A stretch of DNA of 64,000 bases from contig CAJXUD010000004.1 in the NCBI GenBank assembly GCA_913061415.1, positions 1-64,000 on the forward strand, read 5' to 3'. A program made the translations under genes and the position numbers. The first letter of the stretch is position 1, and every line of letters begins with the position of its first letter. Below, in pieces: positions 20,387 to 32,577 of this stretch. This DNA is from an uncultured Oleispira sp. GTDB lineage: Bacteria; Pseudomonadota; Gammaproteobacteria; Pseudomonadales; Oceanobacteraceae. Below the pieces are notes generated by a model. That model searched no databases, was not told the DNA's origin, and saw only the letters and a program-made list of their open reading frames with translations.

Positions 20387-20863
20387 CTATGTTCTGTCTA
20401 TTAATAAAGCAACGGCGTGTACGGAGATGCCTTCTTTGCGGCCTTCAAAGCCAAGTTTTTCTGTGGTCGTTGCTTTGACGTTGACTTGATTTAATTCACA
20501 CTTAAGATCTTCTGCGATTCGCTCGCGCATGGTATCGATGTGCGGTGCCATTTTTGGCGCTTGAGCAATAATGGTGATATCAACATTGCCAATTTTATAA
20601 CCTTGCTCGGTTACCAGCGTCATCACGTGGCGCAATAAACCGCGACTGTCTGCACCGGCAAATTCATCATCAGTATCTGGGAAGTGTTTGCCAATATCGC
20701 CTAAGGCACACGCGCCTAATAACGCATCGGATAATGCATGTAAGGCCACATCGCCATCAGAGTGGGCAATCAAACCTTGGCTATAAGGAATTTTAACGCC
20801 GCCCAATGTTATGAAGTCGCCTTCGCCAAATTTGTGTACATCAAAACCATGACCAATACGCAT
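20387..20863 (-). CDS. ispF: 2-C-methyl-D-erythritol 2,4-cyclodiphosphate synthase
   Basis: Forms the cyclic diphosphate intermediate of the methylerythritol phosphate isoprenoid route. The 158-residue protein begins [23 protein letters not shown] with the zinc ligands DVH. It also has the family signatures [31 protein letters not shown] (His42-type ligand included) and [17 protein letters not shown]. It follows ispD with a 13-base gap. Confidence 0.98.
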   Translation of the reverse strand: MRIGHGFDVHKFGEGDFITLGGVKIPYSQGLIAHSDGDVALHALSDALLGACALGDIGKHFPDTDDEFAGADSRGLLRHVMTLVTEQGYKIGNVDITIIAQAPKMAPHIDTMRERIAEDLKCELNQVNVKATTTEKLGFEGRKEGISVHAVALLIDRT

Positions 20864-20876
20864 TCAAAAACTCTCT

Positions 20877-21698
20877 TTATTCATTATTATTTAAATAAAA
20901 TTCGGCCAGTTTTAAATCTTCTGGGCGGGTGATTTTTAAATTATCACTGCGTCCACTGACCAATTTTGGCTTTGCCCCAGCGTATTCCATTGCAGACGCA
21001 TCATCGGTCACTTCAAAGCCATTGGCTAAAGCGGCTTGTAGATTGTTTAATAAGGCCGGTAACGGAAACATTTGCGGGGTAAGCGCATGCCAAAGCTGTT
21101 GGCGATCAACGGTATGATCGATAAGGTTTTCATCTGCAGAAGTGCTTTCTTCAGGTTGATGCCCTTGCACTCCGCGCTTCATTGTATCGCGTACGGGGGT
21201 TGCAAGAATGCCTCCGTCAGAATAATGGTTAAGCGCTAAAAATAAATTATCAAGATCAGCATAAGATAAACATGGGCGAGCAACATCATGAACCGCAACC
21301 CAAGCATTATCGTTATGCGCTGTTTGAGTAATCGCAGTCAAAGCGTTTAAAACGGAATAACAACGCTCACTGCCACCATCAACAACCAGGATACGATCAT
21401 CTTGATCATAGCACCGAGCCAGGCTGATATCGTGCCAATACGGATCGCCTTTTGTAACTACGACAACGACTTTATGAAAGCCAGAGCGACTTAAATTAGA
21501 GCCGCTTAAACCAGAGCTATAAGCTAACAAATGATCTAGAGTAAACTCGATCACTGTTTTTGTTACGCCCTTTACCGTCATGTCTAAATATTGCTTCGGG
21601 CGGTCGGCTTGCATACGCGAGCCAACTCCGGCAGCGGGTAAGACTAACCAAGTCTGGGGGAATTCTTTTTTAGCCGTATTCATTACGCGGGTAGACAT
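20877..21698 (-). CDS. ispD: 2-C-methyl-D-erythritol 4-phosphate cytidylyltransferase
   Basis: Couples CTP with methylerythritol phosphate in isoprenoid synthesis. It has the nucleotide-binding start WLVLPAAGVGSRMQADRPKQYL, WVAVHDVARPCL and TDDASAMEYAG. At 273 residues it is about 35 longer than E. coli IspD (236). The extra length is a Ser/Gly/Leu-rich loop (SSGLSGSNLSRSGF, about 68-81) and an acidic loop (GHQPEESTSADENLIDH, about 178-194). The start could also be Met6. It lies between ftsB and ispF as in E. coli. Confidence 0.96.
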   Translation of the reverse strand: MSTRVMNTAKKEFPQTWLVLPAAGVGSRMQADRPKQYLDMTVKGVTKTVIEFTLDHLLAYSSGLSGSNLSRSGFHKVVVVVTKGDPYWHDISLARCYDQDDRILVVDGGSERCYSVLNALTAITQTAHNDNAWVAVHDVARPCLSYADLDNLFLALNHYSDGGILATPVRDTMKRGVQGHQPEESTSADENLIDHTVDRQQLWHALTPQMFPLPALLNNLQAALANGFEVTDDASAMEYAGAKPKLVSGRSDNLKITRPEDLKLAEFYLNNNE

Positions 21699-21711
21699 TT
21701 AGAAATCGTAC

Positions 21712-21996
21712 TCACTTATCGAGGATCAGGTAGAAGCTTTCATCTTTACCAATAAAGCCTAGATCTTCTCGCGCTTTTTCTTCGATCAAGTCATCGCTGC
21801 GGCGTAAACTATCCACTTCGGCTTTTAACCAATCGTTGCGAACGTGTTGCGCACTGATGTCTTGTTCTAGTTCTGTCATTTGCTGCTGTAATTTCCAGCT
21901 AGCCACCATGCCAGTATCATCAAACCAAAAACGATACTGCAAAATCAGAATAAACAAGATAGGCACTGTTAAGGATAAAATCCATTTCCAAGCCAT
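21712..21996 (-). CDS. ftsB: cell division protein FtsB
   Basis: A small bitopic divisome protein that joins FtsL and FtsQ. The 94 residues show a short cytoplasmic start, one transmembrane helix (WILSLTVPILFILILQYRFWF, about 4-24) and a periplasmic coiled coil (about 34-70, ELEQDISAQHVRNDWLKAEVDSLR). The conserved end EEKAREDLGFIGKDE follows. AAGGAAAG precedes the ATG at good spacing. It lies between eno and ispD, the standard location. Confidence 0.95.
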   Translation of the reverse strand: MAWKWILSLTVPILFILILQYRFWFDDTGMVASWKLQQQMTELEQDISAQHVRNDWLKAEVDSLRRSDDLIEEKAREDLGFIGKDESFYLILDK

Positions 21997-22043
21997 GTAC
22001 TTTCCTTCGTCAAAATCAGGTTATCAATGATATCTTAATATGC

Positions 22044-22093
22044 AAAAAGGGAAGTGAGTTTTTATCGAAATAAAAATTCAACTTCCCTTTTTT
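22044..22093 (-). terminator. long terminator hairpin after eno
   Basis: AAAAAGGGAAGT at 22044-22055 pairs with ACTTCCCTTTTT at 22081-22092. The inner arms GAGTTTTTAT/ATAAAAATTC extend the stem to a CGAA loop at 22066-22069. It lies between eno and ftsB and would limit eno read-through. Confidence 0.85.
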
Positions 22094-22152
22094 ATGATCT
22101 GCAATCAAGGAGCTTAACTTATAACATTAAGCTAGGTTTTATAATCCGAAGA

Positions 22153-23529
<1,377 letters not shown>

Positions 23530-23570
23530 TTAACGTAATTCAGTCTGCTTCTATTAATGTATGCTATTAA

Positions 23571-25220
<1,650 letters not shown>

Positions 25221-25467
25221 TTAAATTACAGAACGCAAGATTCTGTACAAGATGGCGCTACATTATACGGATTTTGGCCCTTCCGGACAAATGAAACTTG
25301 TATCAAATGGTTAAAAAGTGTCGAAACTTGTATTATTCGTCCCAACAAGGATTAACCAGCCGACGAGTCCCCCGTATTTCGCTAGCGACCTCTTTGCGTT
25401 CACCTAGTTTGCAATCATTTAATTGCAGGTTGGTTAAAGTTTATTATCTGTTTATAAAAAGAATCTT

Positions 25468-26451
25468 ATGTCTCATTCAAGTATCAATACTACCAATAAG
25501 CAAGGATTTGCTTTCGCCATTGGCGCAGCTCTGTTGTTTTCGTGTAAGCCCATCATTATTAAGTGGGCTTACACGTATGGTATTGATGCCCTTAGTTTAA
25601 TGTTGCTGCGCATGGTGCTTGCGCTACCCGTCTATTTAGCCATTGGAATTCTGCTGATTCAGAAGCAAAAGCGAGCACAGCAAAACAAGCTGACTTTTAG
25701 ACACGGATTAGCGGCGGCCTTTGTCGGCTTATTTGGTTATTACCTTGCAAGCTTCTTAGACCTCAAAGGTTTAGAGCTGGCCAATGCCCAATTAGAACGT
25801 ATTATTTTATACGCCTACCCCACTTTGGTAGTGATTCTTGGTGCGGTCATTTTCAAACACAAAGTAACTAAGCAGCAATTAGTGGCGTTGGCTTTATGCT
25901 ATGCAGGGATTATCTGTATTTTTCTGCAAGACCTCAGCCTGCAAGGTAAGCAAGTTATTCAAGGCAGCCTGTTAATTCTATTAAGCGCATTGTCTTATGC
26001 GGTTTATATGTTATTCAGCAAGAAGCACATTGATCGTCTTGGCAGCTTATTATTCACCTGCATCTCAATGACCAGTGCCACGGTGGCGACCATTATCCAT
26101 ACAGGGTTAGCACTTACTTTCACTGTCTCTGACTCTTCAGGCCTTGCTACTACGGGCTTTAATAATGATAACTGGGAATTCAGCCCCGAGTTGATGGCCA
26201 TTGTATTGTTATTAACCTTTGCCGCTACTGTTGTACCCTCATTTATGATCAGTGAAGCAGTAAAGCGTATCGGCGCTGCCAACGCAGCCCTAACCGGAAC
26301 CGTTGGCCCGATCATGACCAGTATTATGGCCGTAGTATTATTAGGCGAGGTTTTCACGCTTTATCATGGCTTAGGAATGGTATTGGTGATTTTAGGCGTG
26401 AGTCGGCTAAAGCCTAAAAACATAACCACAAAGGCAGAAAAAATCGTATGA
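25468..26451 (+). CDS. EamA/DMT-family transporter
   Basis: The 327-residue inner membrane protein has about ten hydrophobic helices in two repeated EamA halves (about 14-145 and 165-315). The halves contain the family-like segments AALLFSCKPIIIKWAYTYGID and ALTGTVGPIMTSIMAVVLLGEVFTLYHGLGMVLVILG. Related proteins export or import small metabolites; the substrate cannot be read from sequence. Its stop overlaps the start of the following glycosyltransferase (ATGA), so the two genes are translationally coupled, which hints at a shared role. Confidence 0.88.
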   Translation: MSHSSINTTNKQGFAFAIGAALLFSCKPIIIKWAYTYGIDALSLMLLRMVLALPVYLAIGILLIQKQKRAQQNKLTFRHGLAAAFVGLFGYYLASFLDLKGLELANAQLERIILYAYPTLVVILGAVIFKHKVTKQQLVALALCYAGIICIFLQDLSLQGKQVIQGSLLILLSALSYAVYMLFSKKHIDRLGSLLFTCISMTSATVATIIHTGLALTFTVSDSSGLATTGFNNDNWEFSPELMAIVLLLTFAATVVPSFMISEAVKRIGAANAALTGTVGPIMTSIMAVVLLGEVFTLYHGLGMVLVILGVSRLKPKNITTKAEKIV

Positions 26452-27737
26452 ACACCGTCAATAGAGTATTAATTATTGGTTACGTTTGGCCAGAACCGAA
26501 CTCATCCGCTGCCGGTAGCCGAATGATGCAGCTAATCACCGCAATGCGCGCGCAAGATTGGCAGGTCACTTTTGCCAGTCCTGCTCAGCTCAGTGATCAC
26601 ATGGCCGATTTAAGTGAGCATGATGTCACCTGCCAAGCCATTGAACTGAATAACGAAAGTTTTGATCAGTACATTACCGAACTAAACCCCGACATGGTGA
26701 TCTTTGATCGCTTTATGATGGAGGAGCAGTTTGGTTGGCGTGTTGAAAAGTATTGCCCAACAGCCATGCGTGTATTAAATACGGAAGACTTGCACAGTTT
26801 GCGGGAAGCTCGTCAGAAAGCGGTAAAAAAAGGCGGGGCCTTTCAGCTTTCTGAAACCGATCAGCTTGCTCAATACTTACATTCCGATTTAGTTATTCGA
26901 GAAGTCGCCGCTATTTTTCGCAGTGATTTAACCTTAATGATTTCGCCAGTAGAAGTTGAACTATTAGTTGAACATTTTAAGGTTCCCCAGCAACAGCTAA
27001 TGTACTTACCTTTTATGCTGACGCCACTATCAGACGATCATATTGCGACATTGCCGACGTTCGATGATAGAGAACATTTCATCACCATTGGTAACTTTCG
27101 TCATGCGCCCAACTGGGATGTTGTTTTGCAATTAAAACAACACATCTGGCCACTTATTCGCAAACAACTGCCTAAAGCAGAAATGCATATCTATGGCGCT
27201 TATCCACCACCCAAAGCAACACAGCTGCATAATGCAAAACAAGGCTTTTATATTAAAGGCTGGGCAGAAGACGCTAAAGCAGTGATGAAGCAGGCGCGGT
27301 TATGCTTAGCCCCGATTCGTTTTGGCGCAGGCATTAAAGGCAAGCTGAGTGATGCGATGGAATGTGGTACGCCCAGCATTACAACCGAACTAGGTTGCGA
27401 AGGTATGCTGCAAGATCAGCTTTGGAACGGCGAGATTATTAATAGCCAAGAGATGATCAATAATCCTCAAGTCTTTGCGGATGCCGCCGTAAAAGCCTAT
27501 CAAAACGAATCGGCTTTTATTCAATATCAACAAAAGGGCTTTGCTATTTTAGCCAAGCAATACGATAAAACGTATTGGCAAGAGCAGTTTATTAATCGTT
27601 TAATCGAGCAATCTGAAACATTAGCCAGCAGCCGAAATAATAATTTTTTTGGCTTAATGCTGCGCCATCATTCAATGAAAAGCACCCAGTACATGGCGCA
27701 ATGGATTGAAGCTAAAAATAAGAAAAGTGAAGCCTAA
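26448..27737 (+). CDS. glycosyltransferase family 4-like protein
   Basis: The 429-residue protein is a probable GT-B fold glycosyltransferase. The N-terminal half starts RVLIIGYVWPEPNSSAAGSRMMQLITAM, with the acceptor-side Gly-rich loop. The C-terminal half carries the nucleotide-sugar region, including HFITIGNFRHAPNWDVVL and FGAGIKGKLSDAMECGTPSITTELGCEGM. The latter is the usual group-1 donor-binding motif with its Glu residues. Donor and acceptor sugars are unknown. It overlaps the upstream EamA gene by four bases and is convergent with the TetR gene downstream. Confidence 0.85.
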   Translation: MNTVNRVLIIGYVWPEPNSSAAGSRMMQLITAMRAQDWQVTFASPAQLSDHMADLSEHDVTCQAIELNNESFDQYITELNPDMVIFDRFMMEEQFGWRVEKYCPTAMRVLNTEDLHSLREARQKAVKKGGAFQLSETDQLAQYLHSDLVIREVAAIFRSDLTLMISPVEVELLVEHFKVPQQQLMYLPFMLTPLSDDHIATLPTFDDREHFITIGNFRHAPNWDVVLQLKQHIWPLIRKQLPKAEMHIYGAYPPPKATQLHNAKQGFYIKGWAEDAKAVMKQARLCLAPIRFGAGIKGKLSDAMECGTPSITTELGCEGMLQDQLWNGEIINSQEMINNPQVFADAAVKAYQNESAFIQYQQKGFAILAKQYDKTYWQEQFINRLIEQSETLASSRNNNFFGLMLRHHSMKSTQYMAQWIEAKNKKSEA

Positions 27738-27757
27738 GATGTGTATATTCGTTCAAA

Positions 27758-28453
27758 TTACTCAGTCTTAGATTTCTTCTTTTTGCGATTAGCCTTTGCG
27801 TCTAGCTTTTGCTGCTTCTCACTTTTTGCATCCCAATCACTCGCACCTAAAAATATCAAGCGCACTTGCTTGGTACAGCGCTCACGAATCGCCTCAATCA
27901 TATTGGCACTGTTTTCTGGCAGGTCTAATATCTCTGTCGTATTGCCAAAAACTGTCTGGATCGCTAGATGCCCTAGCATGTTCATATCTGTGCCACTGAT
28001 ATTGGGAAGTATCCCCAGGCGGTTCAGATCTGTCACCATTTCATTGGCAAAGTGCCCCAGTTCATTGCGCATGGCTTCTCGCATCGCTGGCGAGCCTCCG
28101 GTAATACTTTGTGCCATAAACCGAAACAAAGCAGGTTCTTTTTGCACATACTCCACATAGAAGTTAACCGAATCAGAAATCATGCTATCTGCGGCCAAAC
28201 CTTGTAATCGAGCTTGTCGCATAATCAGTCGCAATAACAAGCCAAATTCGTCCGCTAACGCCAATCCCAACTCATCTAAATCTTTAAAGTGCCGGTAAAA
28301 AGCATTCGGCACGACGCCCCCTCGCTTAGCCACTTCACGTAAGCTTAGGCTGGAATAGTGGCTACCTTCTGCCACCAACGCCAAAGCTCCATCCATTAGG
28401 GCTTTACGGGTTATTAACTTTCTATCGACTTGACTGACCATCACCCTTCCCAT
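27758..28453 (-). CDS. TetR-family repressor, FabR/DesT-like
   Basis: The 231-residue protein has an N-terminal helix-turn-helix (about 15-65: RKALMDGALALVAEGSHYSSLSLREVAKRGGVVPNAFYRHFKDLDELGLALADEFG, described by position 17-72). This is closest in pattern to FabR/DesT, regulators that sense the saturated/unsaturated acyl-CoA balance. The basic tail (KSEKQQKLDAKANRKKKKSK) is unusual. It is divergent from an oxidoreductase-desaturase pair, as desT is from desCB-type genes in Pseudomonas, and GTGTACA palindromes lie in the shared spacer. Role as their repressor is inferred. Confidence 0.88.
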   Translation of the reverse strand: MGRVMVSQVDRKLITRKALMDGALALVAEGSHYSSLSLREVAKRGGVVPNAFYRHFKDLDELGLALADEFGLLLRLIMRQARLQGLAADSMISDSVNFYVEYVQKEPALFRFMAQSITGGSPAMREAMRNELGHFANEMVTDLNRLGILPNISGTDMNMLGHLAIQTVFGNTTEILDLPENSANMIEAIRERCTKQVRLIFLGASDWDAKSEKQQKLDAKANRKKKKSKTE

Positions 28454-28496
28454 TTATTAAACGGCTGCATTTTACGGCACCTAAATTTGTGCTCAA

Positions 28497-28504
28497 GTGT
28501 ACAC
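28497..28504. promoter_or_regulatory. GTGTACAC palindrome near the TetR start
   Basis: A perfect 8-base palindrome 44 bases upstream of the TetR-family gene. It shares the GTGTAC core with the longer palindrome at 28703-28718 and with a half-site TGTACAC at 28591-28597. It is a candidate autoregulatory contact for the repressor. Confidence 0.5.
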
Positions 28505-28702
28505 AAAAAACAATAATTAACGATCTTTCCTCACAAAAACTCAATATAAAATCAACACCCAATCAACATATTTGCAATAAAGTTCTTATCTGTACACTTT
28601 TATTAACAAACAAATATAACTACAAGTCATTGTTTTAATTAGATTATTCTAAATATACGTACAAATACGCCAAATTAAATACTGGAATAATAAAAACAAT
28701 GA

Positions 28703-28718
28703 GTGTACAACTGTACAC
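28703..28718. promoter_or_regulatory. candidate DesT/FabR-type operator
   Basis: GTGTACA-AC-TGTACAC is a perfect 7-bp inverted repeat with a 2-base spacer, centred about 31 bases before the oxidoreductase start. Its form is close to FabR/DesT operators, whose half-sites resemble AGTGTAC/AGCGTAC. Position just before the ribosome site fits repression of the oxidoreductase-desaturase operon. Confidence 0.72.
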
Positions 28719-28741
28719 ACTAAGAGGCAGGAGGACGATCA

Positions 28742-29851
28742 ATGTCCAATATACAAAATAAAAATACATGGCTACATAAAGCCTATACCGAATTTTCAAT
28801 GGCACTCGTCAACAATGCCAATTTAAAATCGTACGCCGAACCTTTGATTCAACCCCTATTTCCACTATGGAGCGCCAACGACTACCGCGCCCAAGTGAAA
28901 CAGGTGCGTAGCGAAAGCCAAAATTGCTATACCTTAGTCCTTAAGCCCACTAAAAAATGGCCAGATTTCCAGCCAGGACAATATGTCGAGCTGCAAGTTA
29001 TCAAAAACGGCGCCAAGGTATCACGTTGTTTCAGTATCTCTTCACCGCCCGAGCAGTTCGCTCAGCTTGGCACCATAGAATTAACCATCCGTGCTCAAGA
29101 CAAAGGCCGTATCACTCCATGGTTAAAACAAGCCCTTACTGAAACCAGTACCGTGGGGCTTTCTGCGGCTCAGGGTGATTTCATTATTAAAGATAGGTCA
29201 CGCCCTATTCTTATGATCGCTGGCGGTAGTGGCATTACGCCATTTCGCAGCTATTTATACAGCCAAGCAATGATAGAGCCTACTCAAAAAGCAAGCTTAC
29301 TCTATTACGCCCGCAATCAGGGTGAGCACTTATTCGAGCAAGAGCTGAACAGCATCGGTGATGGCAACAAGCACTTAACAACGCATCTCATCAGCACCGC
29401 AGAAATGGGGCACTTCTCACTAGAACAGCTGCAGCAACAGTGCCCTAATTATCTGGATTACGATATTTATATCTGCGGCCCAAACAGCATGATTAAAGCA
29501 GTAAATAACGTACTGCTAGATGCCAAGGTAAATGAACAAAATATTTATATTGAACGCTTTGGCCCTGCGCCTGTTGATTTCAGCCAGCTAGACAAAGCGG
29601 GCACCGTTAACTTCAGCCAATCACGCAAGAGCGCCGAGCTCGGTAGCCATACCAGTCTTTTAGCGTTAGCAGAAAACATAGGCATGCAACCAGAGTCTGG
29701 CTGTCGCATGGGTATTTGCCATAAGTGCTCGTGCCGCAAAAAAAGCGGTGTGGTTTATAACACCTTAACCAATAGCTATTCCGATACTGGCCAAGAAGAC
29801 ATACAACTGTGTGTGTCTGTTCCTGTCGGCGAAGTAATAATAGAGCTTTAG
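28742..29851 (+). CDS. ferredoxin reductase-type electron donor to a fatty acid desaturase (DesC-like)
   Basis: A 369-residue flavo-iron-sulfur protein. It has an FAD-binding beta-barrel (about 47-145, with RCFSISSPPEQ), an NAD(P)H-binding domain (about 150-265, ILMIAGGSGITPFRSYL and YICGPNSMIKAV) and a C-terminal plant-type [2Fe-2S] domain (about 285-369). The cluster motif is CRMGICHKCSC ... LCVSVPVG. In P. aeruginosa a similar protein feeds electrons to the acyl-CoA delta-9 desaturase DesB. The gene directly precedes the desaturase (the next ATG follows the TAG without a gap), and GGCAGGAGG provides a strong ribosome site. Confidence 0.9.
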   Translation: MSNIQNKNTWLHKAYTEFSMALVNNANLKSYAEPLIQPLFPLWSANDYRAQVKQVRSESQNCYTLVLKPTKKWPDFQPGQYVELQVIKNGAKVSRCFSISSPPEQFAQLGTIELTIRAQDKGRITPWLKQALTETSTVGLSAAQGDFIIKDRSRPILMIAGGSGITPFRSYLYSQAMIEPTQKASLLYYARNQGEHLFEQELNSIGDGNKHLTTHLISTAEMGHFSLEQLQQQCPNYLDYDIYICGPNSMIKAVNNVLLDAKVNEQNIYIERFGPAPVDFSQLDKAGTVNFSQSRKSAELGSHTSLLALAENIGMQPESGCRMGICHKCSCRKKSGVVYNTLTNSYSDTGQEDIQLCVSVPVGEVIIEL

Positions 29852-30928
29852 ATGGATACTAAAATGCAAAAAACTAAACCTAGCGCAGAACAATTATTAT
29901 ATTTAGAGCAATCGTTTAATGCGATTCGTGATGAAGTCATCTCCGACTTGGGCGAGCGTGATGCTAAACATATACACAAGATAATCCGCATACAACGTAG
30001 CTGCGAAGTCAGTGGCCGATTGTTAATTATGTTCGGGTTTAATCCGATACCTTGGGCATTAGGCGCTGTATTACTAGGCCTTTCTAAAATATTGGAGACA
30101 ATGGAGATTGGCCATAACGTGATGCACGGCCAATACGATTGGATGAATGACCCCAATATTAATTCCAAGACTTACGACTGGGATACCGCCTGCCCTGGAG
30201 AGTCCTGGAAAGAAACGCACAACCACGAACATCATACTTATACCAATATATTGGGAAAAGACCGTGATTATGGGTACGACTTATTGCGCTTAACGCATAA
30301 AGAAAAGTGGCACCCTGCCAATATATTCCAAGTTATTTATTACGGCTTACTCAGTGTGTTTTTTCAATGGGGCGTTGCGCTGCATGAATTGAATTTTGGC
30401 GGAATTCTGAAAGGTGAAGTGAGTTTAAAAGAAAAGATACCATTTTTAAAACAATTTGGACGCAAAAGTGCGCGCCAAATATTTAAAGATTACATATTTT
30501 TCCCGCTCATTGCTGGCCCATTTTTCTTGCAAGTATTATTAGGCAACATCGTGGCTAACCTTATTCGTAACTTATGGACTTCAACGATTATTTTTTGTGG
30601 TCACTTCCCAGAAGAAGTAGAGACTTTTTCTATTGAAGAATGTGAAAACGAAACCAAGGGACATTGGTATTATCGTCAAATGCTAGGATCTGCTAACTTT
30701 CATGGCAGCACGCTATTACACACATTAAGTGGCAACCTTAGCTTTCAAGTAGAGCACCATTTATTTCCGGACTTACCGGCTCACCGCTATGCAGAGATTT
30801 CACCAAAGGTGCAAGCAATAGCAAAAGAGCTCGGTATTCCCTACCATACAGGATCATTCTTTAAGCAATACAGCGGAGTACTTAAACGTATTTTAGTGCA
30901 CTCATTGCCTGAGCCAAAAACAGCTTAG
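29852..30928 (+). CDS. membrane fatty acid (acyl-CoA) desaturase, DesB-like
   Basis: A di-iron membrane desaturase of 358 residues that likely introduces a double bond into acyl chains for membrane fluidity. The three histidine clusters are visible: IGHNVMH (about 87-92), ETHNHEHHTY (about 121-130) and SFQVEHHLFPDLPAH (about 295-309), plus an additional CGHF at about 247-250. Hydrophobic helices lie between them. It is cotranscribed with the ferredoxin-reductase gene and probably controlled by the divergent TetR protein. Regiospecificity cannot be told from sequence. Confidence 0.93.
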   Translation: MDTKMQKTKPSAEQLLYLEQSFNAIRDEVISDLGERDAKHIHKIIRIQRSCEVSGRLLIMFGFNPIPWALGAVLLGLSKILETMEIGHNVMHGQYDWMNDPNINSKTYDWDTACPGESWKETHNHEHHTYTNILGKDRDYGYDLLRLTHKEKWHPANIFQVIYYGLLSVFFQWGVALHELNFGGILKGEVSLKEKIPFLKQFGRKSARQIFKDYIFFPLIAGPFFLQVLLGNIVANLIRNLWTSTIIFCGHFPEEVETFSIEECENETKGHWYYRQMLGSANFHGSTLLHTLSGNLSFQVEHHLFPDLPAHRYAEISPKVQAIAKELGIPYHTGSFFKQYSGVLKRILVHSLPEPKTA

Positions 30929-30957
30929 GGTGAATTAGAATAGCTTTTAGAAGATAT

Positions 30958-30994
30958 AAAAAAAGGTGGCGCTAAAAATAGCCTCCACCTTTTC
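30958..30994. terminator. bidirectional terminator between desaturase and purT
   Basis: AAAAGGTGG-C-GCTA-AAAA-TAGC-CT-CCACCTTTT forms an interrupted hairpin flanked by an A run on the left and T-rich sequence on the right. It serves the convergent desaturase (+) and could also serve purT (-). Confidence 0.8.
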
Positions 30995-31016
30995 TTACTT
31001 AACTTTTCTTACTTAG
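30989..31016. repeat. 14-bp tandem duplication
   Basis: CTTTTCTTACTTAA is followed directly by CTTTTCTTACTTAG (one mismatch), and the next 40 bases contain further degenerate CTTT..TAGCTAAA-like pieces. It lies between the convergent desaturase and purT genes. Confidence 0.7.
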
Positions 31017-31052
31017 CTTTTTAGCCAAACTTTCCTAGCTAAAATTTTCTAC

Positions 31053-32261
31053 CTAAATTTCCACCTTAATCGCGCTGATAACATTTAACGCTTTACGCAC
31101 AGCGTGGCCTACTTCAGTGCCACGGGCTAACGCAACCCCCATGCGGCGCTGACCAGAAACCTCTGGTTTGCCAAACAAACGCAGCTGGGTATTAATTTCA
31201 GCCAAAGCCTTATCCAAACCCGAGTAACGAATATTATTCGACTCTCCTTCCACCAGCAGTACTGCAGAAGCAGATGGACCGTGCTGAACAATGTTGGGAA
31301 TTGGCAAGCCTAAAATAGCGCGAACGTGCAAAGCAAACTGTGACAGATCTTGAGATATGAGCGTTACTAAACCCGTATCATGAGGGCGTGGAGAAACCTC
31401 GCTAAAGATAACGTCGTCTCCTTTGATAAATAGCTCAACCCCAAAAATGCCACAGCCACCAAGCTCTGTTGTTACTTTTTCAGCTACATCTTGCGCTCGC
31501 TGCAAAGCAAGTTCAGACATCGCTTGCGGCTGCCAAGATTCTTGATAATCACCATTTTCTTGGCGATGACCAATAGGCTGGCAAAAACTTGTCGTTAAAC
31601 TACCTTCTTTGACTTTTGTTAAATCGACATGGCGAATGGTCAATAAAGTAATTTCGTAATCAAAATCGACAAAACCTTCAACAATCACTTTACCGGCACC
31701 CGCACGGCCACCTTCTTGTGCATAATCCCAAGCGCTATCAATTTGATCTGCGGTCTTAACCAGGCTTTGGCCTTTACCCGAAGAGCTCATGATTGGCTTA
31801 ACCACACAAGGTAAACCAATATTGGCAATGGCTGTTTCGAATTGTTTTTTATCGCTTGCGAACTCATACGCTGATGTCGGTATGCTTAACGTTTCTGCTG
31901 CTAACCGACGAATACCTTCACGGTTCATGGTTAATTGAGCAGCGCGTGCAGAAGGAATCACATTAAACCCTTGCTGCTCTAATTCTGCTAACGTATCCGT
32001 CGCAATCGCTTCAATTTCAGGAATAATATAATCGGGCTTTTCGTCTTTAATAATTTTTTCTAGCGCAGCACCATCTAGCATGCTTAAGGTATAGCTACGA
32101 TCAGCGACCTGCATAGCCGGTGCATTATCATATCGATCTAGAGCGATGACTTCACAGCCCAAACGCTGAAATTCAATCGCGACTTCTTTGCCCAGCTCAC
32201 CTGCTCCGCATAATAAAACTTTTGTTGCCGAAGGCGAAAAAGGTGTCCCTAAAACAGTCAT
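31053..32261 (-). CDS. purT: formate-dependent phosphoribosylglycinamide formyltransferase
   Basis: Uses formate and ATP to formylate GAR in de novo purine synthesis. The 402-residue ATP-grasp protein begins with a Rossmann-like fold ([31 protein letters not shown]). It has the ATP-grasp core [19 protein letters not shown] (about 150-168) and [31 protein letters not shown]. It ends with the conserved [10 protein letters not shown] segment. Length is close to E. coli PurT (392). It is monocistronic, convergent with the desaturase. Confidence 0.97.
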   Translation of the reverse strand: MTVLGTPFSPSATKVLLCGAGELGKEVAIEFQRLGCEVIALDRYDNAPAMQVADRSYTLSMLDGAALEKIIKDEKPDYIIPEIEAIATDTLAELEQQGFNVIPSARAAQLTMNREGIRRLAAETLSIPTSAYEFASDKKQFETAIANIGLPCVVKPIMSSSGKGQSLVKTADQIDSAWDYAQEGGRAGAGKVIVEGFVDFDYEITLLTIRHVDLTKVKEGSLTTSFCQPIGHRQENGDYQESWQPQAMSELALQRAQDVAEKVTTELGGCGIFGVELFIKGDDVIFSEVSPRPHDTGLVTLISQDLSQFALHVRAILGLPIPNIVQHGPSASAVLLVEGESNNIRYSGLDKALAEINTQLRLFGKPEVSGQRRMGVALARGTEVGHAVRKALNVISAIKVEI

Positions 32262-32316
32262 AGCTAATCCTAATATTTAACACGTTATAAAATAAATTTA
32301 ACCGCTAACGATTTAA

Positions 32317-32544
32317 TTAAAACTTCATCATGTTGCCACTTTCTTGCTCTCGCTCGGCAACCTTTTTCATGACGTTTTTACGCTCATCATTATTCATCGC
32401 ACCCCAACCTGTAATTTCATCACAAGTGCGAAAACACCCTAAACAAACGTCTTGTTCATCTAAGCAGCAAATATTGACACAAGGAGATTTAACAACTCCA
32501 AGAGCCTCATTTACCGCTGAGGTTTGCTTGCTCTTGCTATCCAC
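32317..32544 (-). CDS. DUF1289 small cysteine protein
   Basis: The 75-residue protein has the compact family motif SPCVNICCLDEQDVCLGCFRTCDEITGW, with four conserved Cys that suggest bound metal or an Fe-S centre, followed by a basic helix. Function is unknown. It lies on the minus strand between the gamma carbonic anhydrase-like gene and purT, spaced by about 30 and 55 bases, so it may belong to the same transcript. Confidence 0.9.
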   Translation of the reverse strand: MDSKSKQTSAVNEALGVVKSPCVNICCLDEQDVCLGCFRTCDEITGWGAMNNDERKNVMKKVAEREQESGNMMKF

Positions 32545-32577
32545 AAATACACCCTTCTATTTTTGTTCACTTCTGCC

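Noticed and set aside
25298-25600. 100-residue frame before the EamA gene.
   Set aside because: It runs into the EamA coding region in another frame, has many Ser/Arg/Leu codons without pattern, and the EamA ATG at 25468 has a normal transporter start.
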